Assembly: GCA_008973525.1 (NCBI GenBank)
Contig: WACJ01000350.1
Span: 186,001 to 250,000, forward strand
Direction of reading: 5' to 3'
Source: Stenopsyche tienmushanensis
Taxonomy: Eukaryota; Arthropoda; Insecta; Trichoptera; Stenopsychidae
DNA length: 64,000 bases
The notes beneath the pieces were generated by a model. The model was given only the letters and a program-made list of their open reading frames with translations, ran no database searches and was not told the DNA's origin. This document shows, piece after piece, positions 9,729-21,127 of the stretch. The translations under genes were made by a program, and so were the position numbers. Position 1 is the first letter of the stretch; each line of letters begins with the position of its first letter.

Positions 9729-11934
9729 ACTCGGAACATTGCTCGTTTGTTCTCAAAACTTTGGAACAATGCGCCCGGCGCAGGTTGAGTTGTAATGCAA
9801 ACTTTGGTGAATTTCTTCGAAGTGAAACCTCGTGGGGATACGTATGTGAAAACTCATTTTCTTAGAAAACCCTAGATTTAATGTTGAAATCTTGGGTGTA
9901 GCAGTTCTCTTTTTATTTTATTCGCTACTAAGAACCGCCTTAAAGTTGCAACACAATGAAGAGCGTACAAGTTAAGGGTAGTTTCTATGGAAATATTATT
10001 TAGTTTGGCAACTGAGCCCCCATCGCTGTGCAATCAGACTCTGAGAATTCACCAACTTGAAAATTATGTGGTAGGCTGTATAAATATGAAAGTCGCCATA
10101 GATCAGACATTTCTTTTGCGTGTTGGAATATAACTAATTAAAAACATCCAAAGACTTTTATATAATCAATATAAACATAACGCAAGTGTTTGTTTATTAT
10201 CTATGAAAGCCTATACTAATAATAAAATATATTTTATTACGTGAATCATAGTGTAATTTTATACATATCTACCAGTTTTAAATAAAAACTTTTTGCTATG
10301 AAGTTAGATTCACTTTGCTTGGATATAAACGTGACAGGCCATTAAAAGTTTTTTCATCAAATACACAAACATCTGTCATGAAAGAGGATTATAAATGTAC
10401 AATCGACTAGTAGCAACGAAACAATAATATTAATATTACTACGGGCAATTTTTAGCATACACACTCTCCTAGTGTTCCTGTTCTTGTAAAAAATGAACAA
10501 CTCCTGGATGAAAAACTTCCGAAAGAGACATAAAGACAGAAGAAATAAATAAAAAATAAGGAAATTGTGCACTTTTGCGCATATTGTACACTCTGAGCCC
10601 CCATATTTATCACGGTTTATTGCGGGATAACTCCGTTTAACTTTGCTCATCTAGAAGATTTAGCGTAAGCAAAGTAAAACTTTTATGTTTATTACAGCAA
10701 CTTGCGGAAATAAAATCTGAAGAATATTTCGATTCACGCCGTAATACGAATGTGATCTGCGAATTTTCTCGAATTAATTTTATGCCCGCTTCCCCTATCG
10801 TTGAATGATACCGTGGAAATTTTCATTGATTTATTACGAGTGGGTTTTATATGCAGATATGTTTGATAGCTTGGATTGGTTAGTTTTGAGCAAATGAGAC
10901 ACTTAAAAGATATAATTGAAGTGATTTCTAAAGAAATGTATTGAATATCTCACTGGATTTTAACGTAGTTAAGAAAAATAAGATTAAAAGGAGAGTTGGT
11001 GATCCAGTATTTGATATGATGATGCAAATTTGGAATCTATTGCAAAGATTCTGAACTGAGAATTGAGTCTATGTAGGGAAGATATAACACTTCCCCTAAA
11101 CTTGCAAATTTCATCGGTAGGGAAAAATGCTGAGTTGTATGTTGAAAGTGTTAGGATGTTAAAGAAAATTAGCTATTGAATAATATGCTATTAATCTTTG
11201 GATTACATAATCTTTCAATTATCATAACAAGAGATATTATGCTTATGCAATTATTCCTCTTCGGGATACTATCATATAGAAAAGGCAAAAAAGCTTTCCA
11301 AGTATGAAAAAGCACAAGTGCATTTATTTCACAAAATTGAGACTGTATTTTACCAATGAACCTGACAAGGCATCATTGCACACATCATGCTAAAATAAAG
11401 GCTGTCATTCATCAAAATCGATTCCAATAATTAAAACATCCAATTTGGATTCCTCATTATCTTTTATTACGATATTTTTGAATGAGAAGAGAAATTCACC
11501 GTATATTCAGAGTCTGACATTAATGAGCATACAAAACATATTATTAAGCTTAAAGCCATATTTACATAAATAATTCTATGTTGAGTCTCTGTGAATACAA
11601 CGTATCGCTTAATTAAATTAAAAACGGTAGTGATAACAAGTTCAAGTAGATGCCTAACGTTCAGCAGTTGAATGCTGAAAATATGCTATGTATTTAATAA
11701 CTTAAATGAACAGCAAACATGCAACACATTGCATTACTAAATGAATCATCGACCTGAAGCAACGCGATCTAATATGAATGTAGCAAATGGCTCTTTATTT
11801 AATTTTTCAATCGAACAGAGTGCTCTAAAATTTTAACGATCGTTGTAGATAGAAATTATTTGATGGACGTGAAAGTGTGCACCAATCAATTTTGGGCAAA
11901 TGTATGAAACGTATTACTCTAATATGTATGTATA
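9729..11934. other. no gene recognised
   Basis: AT-rich DNA with a slightly GC-richer start (9729-9850). Short frames, including a 97-codon minus-strand one at 10357-10650, are unremarkable. I see no RNA gene or repeat. Confidence 0.35.
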
Positions 11935-12057
11935 CAGGATGTTTTGCACATGGATAGAATTTTTTTGAATTGAAAAGGTGATTTATAGGTGAAATTTTTT
12001 TGACAACCCTGACACTTAAGACACATAGTTTTGTCGGTCCATGTGCAAAACACCCTG
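11935..12057. mobile_element. 123-bp MITE with 20-bp termini, TA flanks
   Basis: The left end reads CAGGATGTTTTGCACATGGA. The right end, read inward on the minus strand, reads CAGGGTGTTTTGCACATGGA (19 of 20 match). Both ends are flanked by TA, the target site of IS630-Tc1-mariner elements. The interior has only AT-rich sequence plus a short block (gacaaccctgacacttaaga) shared with the larger relatives at 29670-32179 and 53172-53520. It is the cleanest copy of this family in the window and clearly non-autonomous. Confidence 0.85.
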
Positions 12058-13379
12058 TATATATCGTTAGTTTCGATAGCTTAAAATACCACACGTACTC
12101 TTATAAAATGAAACTTTTATCGGATCTGATTGACCTAAGAAAAATCATATCGGAGTAAGCAAAAGGTCGCAGAGTCGAGACGGATTAAGTTGTTGAGATT
12201 CTCAACGGTTCTGCAAAATAAGCTCATTTTTATAGTCGAAAGAATCCAAGGTGAGTCTTATTGTAATCTCGAGAGGTCGTAAGGTCAAATATAAACATAA
12301 TTTGGTAGCTTTAATTTTGGTTCGGATTTGGCTGGATCGGATTGTACGTTTGTATACGCCGGAGCTTTCCACTTGTAGACTTAGTAAGCTATTGTACTAC
12401 GGCAGACTGCGATTATTAAAGTTTTGTCTGGCAATCTTAGTCGTATGCTGACGTCCGTATTGGTTTTTGAAACTTTGCTATTTTCCACGGCGTTGGAAAC
12501 GTCTGAAGATCACGTCAATGGAAACAGTTGGTAACCCCAAACCATTGCCTCGTGTTTGAAAGGTAGAAATTTACCACGTACTAATAACAATTTAACTTAT
12601 TCGAGAGATATAAATTGTATATTTTTAAAATATTATTTTCCATTAATGATCAATATTATTTCATACTTCATCATGTTTTCACTTAAGTTCCCGGACTTTT
12701 AAATGACCTATTAGAAATTGATAAAGTACGTAATTTTATAATATCAATTCTTTGTTTCCTTTATAATATACTCTAGGAGATGCATGTAAAATTTAAAGGT
12801 TCTTAGGCCAAAATAAAATGGCTTAAATTTAGGTGAGCCGCAAAAAACTGCAAATTTTCATAAAAATGTTGGTTTATTCTAGTAGCCCACGAGCTTAACA
12901 TCCTTGCTCTGGGATGTTCATCCTATGAATTTTATAAAAGAGCACGTAATTCGGCAACAGAAGCATGTTGAATCTTATTTTGTGCATTTGGTTTCGACGT
13001 TACTTTACAATTTCCACTGAGCAAGAATTTACAATTGCACGAGGTTTCGTAGAAAGGATTATGTACTGCTCTACACGTTGCTTGTAAATGTGGCTTCTTG
13101 TAGTATTAATCGAATTTCGTTGTAATGTCCAAGAAGCAACAGTGTCGATGCGTCTTGAAGCGAAATTAGAGTAATAAAAACATGATATATATGATAGAAT
13201 TAAAATATTTTGAGCATCAGGAATCTAATGTTTTTATTAGAACTACCTCTTTATTAAGGGGGGAAACCATATTAGATGGTATGAAAAATTGTTTTTTTTA
13301 TTTCACAAATTATTAGTAAAACCATTCAAGAATATGTTTTAAAAGTTTCACAACAAAATTTCGATTTCTTCCGATGTTA
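12058..13379. other. no gene recognised
   Basis: AT-rich DNA; 12130-12560 is slightly GC-richer with no recognisable coding frame. The segment beginning ggggggaaaccatattagatgg at 13258 (first 20 bases are distinctive) may be the left terminus of the MULE relic that follows, but I found no inverted partner. Confidence 0.35.
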
Positions 13380-14170
13380 TGAACACTAAAGTGAACGCCC
13401 GTCGGTCAAGTTTCTCGGAAGTTCGCTAGGGGTAATACGAAGTAACTGTTCAGTGGACCCTTATTCACTTACTTGGCTTTATACCCCTGTAATACGAAAA
13501 GAATAAGGATGTGAAATTTCAAGAAACTGGAATCCGTGGTCTCGGTTTCAAGTTCATTATCAATTGCAAGTGTGGACCATGACAAACCAATTCGATGGCA
13601 CTGGATTTGATATAAATCGTAGAATTATGTTTGTCATGCGACTCATAGGTGTTGGCAGATAAGGACTAAACTTATTCTGCAATTACATGAACATCAGCAA
13701 TATTATAGCTAAAGAACCTTGCAATATAAAACTGTCCAGAGAGAGATAGCAGCTGGTGCAAGTGGCAAAAAGCTAAAGCTCTTGCAACGGAACCTGAAGC
13801 CTAAACCCTACACCCCGATCTTCTAAAGGCAATTCTTCCGATATATGAAGATTTGTCAAAAGATGAATTACTGAGTTACTGAATTATTAAGAGATATTTA
13901 GGTGGTCATACACAGAATACAAACGAAAGTTTCAACTCGACCGTATTGGCTTCAAAGCGCCTACATTCTGGCTAAAAAGTAATCGAGGTTGTGGCATTTA
14001 TGATTTTTGCCTTATTCAATGAAAGGAATTCAGCACTTGTAATGATTATGGATGAACTAAAATTAGTTTTTGGCTCATAGAGCTATAATTATGTACGGCA
14101 AATGGATGTGTGGCGCGTTAAACGACAGAATAGACACAGCGTAGTGGAGATCAATTAAGCTACCCTCTAG
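13380..14170 (+). pseudogene. MULE transposase relic, copy 2
   Basis: Blocks on the plus strand, in order: TGIRGLGFKFIINCKCGP (about 13528-13580), INRRIMFVMRLIGVG then a stop then GLNLFCNYMNISN (about 13612-13700), DSSWCKWQKAKAL (about 13745), PIYEDLSKDELLSY (about 13837-13878), LGGHTQNTNESFNSTV (about 13900-13945) and FALFNERNSALVMIMDEL (about 14010-14060). These match the middle and C-terminal parts of arthropod Mutator-like transposases. They include the Cys pair of the KCKCG block and the TQNxNESxN signature near the end of the domain. Several stops and frame changes interrupt it. It is diverged from the copies at 7.3 and 31 kb, so it probably derives from a different insertion lineage. 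Ends were not found. Confidence 0.75.
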
Positions 14171-17100
14171 CCCAAATTATGATTACGGATAATTTTTTTG
14201 TTAAAATATTATTTTAATGTAAGAAAGGCGCAAAAAATAGTTAAAAAGAAGACACAGGTGCTATGCCGTTGAATATTAACTATTCGGTCATAAATTATCC
14301 AGGCTATGATACATACGTTGTGTCATCAGTTGTCATAGTGTTGCTGTATCATATATCAATATTTCAATAAACCAACAATACGTCTTCATTTTTTATACGA
14401 TTTGGATGATTAATAAAAGCGATGAATCAAAGTAGATATTGAACTGAACTAAAGCCATAAAAGACATAAAGTACACACTCTACGTATGTACATTTGAAGG
14501 GGTTAAGTGTCCGCCTTAAATTTCTTATTCGGACATATAAAGCTCGAAAGCAATGAATCGTCGCATTAGCCCACTTTGTGCCATTTTGAACTAATATATA
14601 TCAACTTAGGTCCTGCAAAATGAAACTGCCTCCGCTATCCAAATTGTGGGTGTTACAACGAAAATAGATTAAACATACTATACATCACTTTTATATCTAG
14701 CTTAAATCATATTTCAACGACTTTGAGCATTAATTCAGGGCAAGTTTTCCGATACATTCGCATTATTTCACGGGAATAATTTTCTTTTGTTGTTTATGAA
14801 ATAAAAATGAAATATTGTTTAGGGTTACCATTGCTTTGCGAGAAATTTGACGTCAGCACTTAATCTTTCTTAGATAGCGGAAGATATTTTTTTCGAATGT
14901 AAGTCAGCATTTCAATTGTGTGAGTTAGATTTTCCCGATTCTTCGCGAGGAAGCTTTTCCATACCGAAAATCGGGAAATAAACTGATCGAGAATGCATGA
15001 AAAAAATAGAGAAATGTCTCTTGAATATCTTTATTTGTTTGTAATCTCAAAGGATATGCTCCATAAAAATAAGTTCAATCCGAGGGCAGAAGAATAAAGC
15101 GCCATTAAAAAGGAATATATCAGCAAATATTTAATTTTTTTGCACAATATAAACAACGTTACTGGAAAATAATTTAATTCCTCCACATAAATCACATTTA
15201 CCCTATGATATTGATATGGAAAAAACTTACCAACTGTACAATAACAATATCAAAAAATCAAATAAATATATATATAAATATGATGGCGACACTAGAAAAA
15301 TATCTATGGATATTTGCGCACGTAACATAGTATCTTGTTTACTGAATAAATGAAGAAGAGATCTCATATGAGTTTTGACATCATATATTGAGTAAAAAAT
15401 CAAAATGTATAAGAACAACAGTTGATATAAAATATTCAAAGATATAACAAACATTACATTTTATCATATATTTATATAGGTTTATAATAAATCTTCTTCT
15501 TACGGTGTCATATCCGTCATCGTATGTGGGCGATCTCTAAACAAGACTTTCATAGGGAAAGAATTTTTTATGCGGTGATTTCCTATTTATTTTCCACGTG
15601 TGGACAAGTTTAGATTATTTGAATAAAAATTTGGGTAGGAGAAAATCATTGAACGATTGGCAAATTTATTATTGTTTTTTAAAAAGGCTTAATCATATAC
15701 ATAAATACAGTTATTCATAGAATGCCCTGCCCATCATCTTAGTATTTAATTTACTAGATTCCGGAAATCAGGCTATTAAGATAAAAGTATGTTCATAAAT
15801 AAATATAGCAAGTCAATGCAATAATTATAATAATATAAGCTTTCAATTTTGAGCTGGAAATTTAATACATTTAAGTAAATCTGCTGTATATTATTTTAAA
15901 TTGTTGTAATGTTCATCGATGAAAACGGTTTTTCAAATATTGGAATATAATGTCTAGGCCACAATTGGTGAAGGGTTACATCAACAATTAAAATGTAAAT
16001 CAATTGCAATGAAAATTTTTGGATATTTTTATTTGCAAACATATTTTATATTTTGTGTATTTCAAATATTCATTTAAACAGCGCAGTTTAAATAGTTAAA
16101 AGCGATTTTTCAACGACAGTCGAGTTGGCAAAGCTTTTAACACATTTATCGTCAGACTCAACGCCATAAATTGGGTCAGAGGTGGCTATAATAAATAATT
16201 AGATTGGATATGGAAATTCGAATTTAAAATTCATTTTAAATGCGGCACGCTTAATATTAGAAGAATCGAGAAAAATCGGGATGCCGTCATATTTCACAGG
16301 AATTTGTATTTCAAAGCAGATTCAATTAAATAATACGGTCCAGGATCTGCGTTTGTATTTTGCGAAGGGGTCTGGAGAATTGGAATCCACCTTTAATCAT
16401 TGTATTTCATTCAGATAATTACATCCATTAGGTCCATTTATATCCACCGAACTCCATATCTTCGTATTAAATAAAACCATAGATTTCACGAAAATCGCCC
16501 GTTATAAGGGTGCTATCTACATCTCATTTCCATTTCCTATTAATTAAACAGCTCTGCAGGAAGATTGGGTTGGAGATATGACAAATTTGTTTATCATTGT
16601 TCTCGTTTGCGGGGCTTCGTCCTCTAGAGTCACGGAGTGACAAAGCGATGGAACACGTAGGTAATTGCTAGACTTTGGGTTATTGTCAGATCCTGTGTAC
16701 TCCTTGAAAGGAGCCTGGCTCTGCGGCTCCCTGCAACCCTAATTGAAATATATTGCATTTGGTGCCACTGGCGAGACACTATTTAACCATTAATGGTCCA
16801 CACTCCTGCTGCTGCTCCGGTAAATTCCAACATTACCTTCGACCAGGGTATTAGGTTTTCCTCTCTTAAAAAACAATATCCACTCTATTTCCACTACGTA
16901 TGTCTTTTTCAGACTTTGAAATAAAAAAAATGATGATAAATGAGTTGCTGTAGGAGGGCGGTTGTATTAAATTCAATTAGATTTAATGAAAGATGGTCGG
17001 GCGACGTGATCTTATCCTAAAGGATTTCAATTTAAAACTTTTTACAAATTCAATTGATTCGATCTTTTCCCCAGTATTACCGAGTATTAATCTTGTCGAC

Positions 17101-19929
17101 GATAAAGCCGATCAGTATTACTTCTTGTATTCGAGCATTCATCCTGCACAAAGATATATCTGAGACTTTTACTGTTGAAATGTATTAGGATTTGAGTATT
17201 TGGAGCGAGTGTTCTTCATCAGTAAAAGCAATGATTTTGGCACAAATATATTTATTGTTCTGAATTTGGCTTACAAGAAAATTACAACAGTAGCCAGAAA
17301 ACTATATGCTCTCACTTTGCGTGCTAAGAATGCTCTCCTTTTTTTAAATTACGTAATCGAAATATTAATAACTAATTGAATCATATAAAAATGTGTGCCA
17401 ATAAAATAACGATAATGCATAATCGATAAAGCAAATTGACCCCATTGGCATACATTTGAATATTTGATATGTATATATTGTGACGATCAGAATTTAGGAA
17501 CATAACACTGTATTAAAATGAAAAAGCCCCATAAAAAGATGGTGATATCGGGACGATGAAAAGGCGAATAAACTGATTTATATGCTCAAATCGCAACAAT
17601 GGTCCATTCAAGAATGGCAATTGAGCCACGCAAATGAACCAAATAGACCTGATCAAAGAACAATCGACCAATTGTTATTCCGGCCGAGTCGTTTTTTCAT
17701 ACTCATTCTGCCAGTTCGAACAAAAGCTTTTAAAAAGGCGCTAAGGGGCAAAATTACGTTTTATTGTATTGGCCAACTATAAATTGTCGAAATTAAAAAA
17801 GCGTTTTCAACAACCAGTCTAAAAGGATTTTTAATTACATTTTCTTTGTGAGTGCGATTTTCCATCCCCCTCGACGCAATTTGTGAGTGTTGGGGCTTCG
17901 TGACTGTGATGATTTGCACTACATGTAAAGAAGAGTCACGCTGTGAACTAAATTAAATAGTTTGTCCCCGAGAAAAGGACGAAAAACACGGGCTTGCAAT
18001 TCGTGTTTGATTAAGATCGACAATTGGAAAAAGATTTGTCTGGCAACAGTTAACGATAACGTTAACCTAAATCGAATAGTCTCTTTCTTGACTCCACGAA
18101 AGTCTTAGTAATTGGTTTTCAATCTTTTCCCCGGGGTGGAGAGACCTAAGAAAAACTTAACTCGCTTAAGGAGAACGGAACATTGAAAAGAAACAAAATT
18201 AACATTTGAACTTAAATGAAATGTTTAGAAGTTGACGTGAAATTGCTGCTTGGAAAACAAAAATACGCACAGCAGGATCGAAACATCAATCACTGAAAAC
18301 AATCATGAAAACGGAATAATTTTTGAACACTTATTTAGCTTATATAATTTGTTGATTCGCATCTCTTTTTAAAATTAATTGTTAGAACGATTCAATTTTA
18401 ACTCATGCCATAAACAATAAAAAGACAAAACAATATAAATTGTATAAAAATTACAATAATGAACATTCAATCAGTAAAAAAATATTCATATTCATTGAAA
18501 AATAATGCATTTTTAAAAAGAAGGATCAATTGAATAGATGAGAATTACAGATGATTTATAAGTTAGTAGTGAAGATTAAATTAATTTTAGATGATTTTTA
18601 AGTTATTGCTGTAAATTTTGTCACCCAAAAGTGATCCTGCCTGACTTTTTTAATCGCTTTAGTATTTAGTTTTCTTCTATTAACATTAATTCTTTAAATC
18701 TCTCAAAATTTATTATAATGTGATCGAATAAAGGAGAGAAAGACACCAAACTAAATTCCGTTTTATAGAAACACACAACTGCATTAGTTAATCAAATGGA
18801 ATATGCAATTAAATGATATATTACTATATTTCAGTTTCCAAAAACCGGTTTTAAAAACTCGGTTTTTAGGCAAAAATTATTACCTTCGAAAAGCGGTTTT
18901 TTGTTCCTGAAAATTCGATTTTGAATATAAAAATTAAATGTTTTATTATCTAAGAATTTTAGGAAGAAAAATATTGAATCGTTCACTTGACACGTTGGTT
19001 TAGGTGAGAAAAGGTTCTTCTTGGAAGATAATTTTGAAACTTTCTCATAATTAATTTTTATCTTTACAAAAGGCTGCAAAATCCAAAAGACACAAAGTTG
19101 TGTCCGAATTCCAGGGATGGGCTTATGATTGGAGACAGAGTTTGGAGAGAAACAGAGACGGAGAGAGTCTTGCAAATCAGAGATTGTGAATGGGAGACAA
19201 AAACGGAGAGAGTATATTACGTACGATTGAATAGATCGTTAACCCAAATTTATCGACTAATAATGATATATGAATGTAATAATGAATCGATTTCAAGTAT
19301 ATGGCTTATGTTTTCTTAAAGAAATAACTAAATATTGTGTGCTATTCAGTATGCTGTTAATTGATGGCTTTTAGAGTTTCCCTGAAAATATAGATTTTAT
19401 CAATAAACATTAGATCAATAGAAAACTATAGGATAAAATGGTTGATACAATGACATCTTAAACGTTTAGGAAATTATGCCAACTTAATAATTATTATGCT
19501 AAATAAACATTTGCCAATATAAAAATTAAAAAAAACAAGTAAACTTTGAATAAAAGCCCGTATACTTTTTGTCTCCCGCTGGAAAAATTATTTTCTCTCT
19601 TTCGCAGATCCCTGGGTGTGCGTTCATGAAAGATTTACGAATAAGACAACCTTATCTACCACAAAAGAAGTTGTAAGCACGTCAATTAGATATGATATAA
19701 TTAGGAGGACGTCAATCTTCCCCGATTGATGTTCATTAAAAGTTTTACGGTAATTAATTCAGGGAGGGATATAAGGAGTAAGCCACTGCCCAAAGTCGTT
19801 CCCTCGTCTGGGATAATAAAAGCTCGTCCTGAAGATAATGAGCAAAGAGGACATCCTAGTTATCACTAGCACAAGCATCCCAGAACTCCTGTTTTTAGAG
19901 GCACTGATAATGGCGCCTTCGGTCGCGCT
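14171..19929. other. long stretch without a recognised gene
   Basis: Mostly AT-rich DNA. 16560-16870 is a GC-richer, sequence-complex island that starts with a 20-codon hydrophobic frame (ATG at 16578, MTNLFIIVLVCGASSS) ending at a stop near 16638; this is too short to call. 15492-15545 is a possible retrotransposon tail listed separately. 19100-19220 has an AGA/GGAGA-rich patch. I see no RNA genes. Confidence 0.4.
15492..15545 (-). repeat. possible non-LTR retrotransposon 3' tail
   Basis: On the minus strand the sequence runs gatcgcccacatacgatgac, then ggatatgacaccgtaagaagaag. An ending of gaagaag after a short GC-balanced block is a repeat tail I associate with non-LTR elements in many invertebrates. 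No reverse transcriptase sequence lies upstream. This is a weak call. Confidence 0.25.
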
Positions 19930-20012
19930 GACCCGAGTCACGACTCGAACCCAGATCCTTCCGTCCGATAAGCATGCCCAACCAATCGACCGGACATGTT
20001 CACTCCACCAAG
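19930..20012 (-). repeat. tRNA-derived SINE-like head (A and B box)
   Basis: On the minus strand the segment starts ggtcgattggttgggcatgc, which resembles a tRNA A box (about 19971-19991). It is followed about 30 bp later by GGTTCGAGTCG, a near-consensus B box (about 19941-19951). This is the internal RNA polymerase III promoter layout of tRNAs and tRNA-derived SINEs. The stems of a functional tRNA do not form, so a SINE head is more likely than a tRNA gene. The downstream body (19750-19930) has balanced base composition and could be the SINE body. No second copy is in the window. Confidence 0.45.
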
Positions 20013-20791
20013 AGATAATGACTCTGAGATACAGAGAATACAGCCTTATCGTCTTCTTAGTCCTCTTCCTAGTGAACTGCTTTAAATTGCTACGAATAAT
20101 TGTTTGACTCGCAAGAAGGTCAACGAGGGTTCCTTCAACAGGATGGCGTCGAAACGGGGTGTTTATCAAGGTAGATGCATCTCCCTGTCTAGGAAGTCCA
20201 ACAAGCTATACTTTGGCTTCCAGATAATAAAAAAAAGCTTAAATGCACGTATTAGTTAAATAATTTTTATAAAAAAATCTTATATTACACGTCTGTTGAA
20301 TTTGTTTTAACACTTATTGGGATTTGGCAATCGTATCGTATTATATATGAATCTTTTAAAGTCTGAAAATATTGAGAATCAATTCGGTAAACTCATTAAT
20401 AATAGAGTGTCTCTATTCGGTAATCTCATGGATAATTGTATAATACTTTTATTATACAACACGGTTGATGAATTAAAAAAAATTCTATCTTAAATCTAAT
20501 TAACATGATTTACTTGGTACAGTCATGGATCGCATCCTGACTAATCATTTCGGACTTAATGACTAATCATGATGATGAAATGTCAATTTAGTTGAACTCT
20601 GGTGTATACCTTGTTAAATACGAATTTATATTACACGCCGTTTTTGTGGAATCATATGACCGTGTTATACGAGGGCAAGGTGTAAGTGAAAAATGGATTC
20701 AAGATTTTTTTTATTAACTGTGTATTTAAATTCATTTAAAAATATGCAACAATTGCTAAAACCTAATCATGGTATTTTTATGGTGCTTATA
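20013..20791. other. no gene recognised; possible 80-bp inverted-repeat remnant at 20604-20684
   Basis: 20013-20220 continues the base-balanced sequence next to the SINE-like head. A 136-codon minus-strand frame (19759-20169) runs straight through it and is probably chance. At 20604-20684 two ends share tayaccttg as an inverted repeat, and the right one continues into tcgtataacacgg, a pogo-like ending. This is tentative. Confidence 0.3.
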
Positions 20792-21127
20792 CACTCAAAC
20801 CTCTTTTTGTGCGACTTTTTTTGTGCGATTTCGAAGTTATGCGGTTTTTTTGAAGCAATTTTTTCTTTTTTTAATTTCAAAAATAGTACGAGACGATAAT
20901 ATTTTGGATAAAATACAAAATAAATAATCAACACTAACCGAAATTAGACTAAAAAAAAATAAATTGTTTTTTTGCATTTTGCATTGATATATTTTATATA
21001 GCGGTTTTAAAGTTACGCGATTCTTAAAATCCATGGAACGCATCTTCACTTTTTCTATTTAAGTCATGGACTTTTTTTGTGCGATTTTCCGCCTAACGTA
21101 TCTACCGCACAAAAAAAGGCTTAAGTG
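20792..21127. mobile_element. 336-bp MITE of the TTTTTGTGCG family, copy 1
   Basis: The left end is cactcaaacctctttttgtg. The right end read inward on the minus strand is cacttaagcctttttttgtg. A TA precedes the left end and CA follows the right, a decayed TA duplication. The GTGCG motif recurs inside the ends (gtgcgacttttttgtgcg). The interior shares several blocks with 43172-43672 in the opposite orientation, for example the block around attttggataaaatacaaaa here. There is no coding content. TA flanks suggest Tc1-mariner or pogo mobilisation. Confidence 0.75.

Noticed and set aside
19930..20012. Functional tRNA gene
   Set aside because: A and B boxes are present but the acceptor and anticodon stems do not pair, and no terminator T-run follows at the right place.
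19759..20169. 136-codon minus-strand frame as a gene
   Set aside because: It runs through a tRNA-like promoter module and has no family resemblance; a SINE-like origin explains the sequence better.
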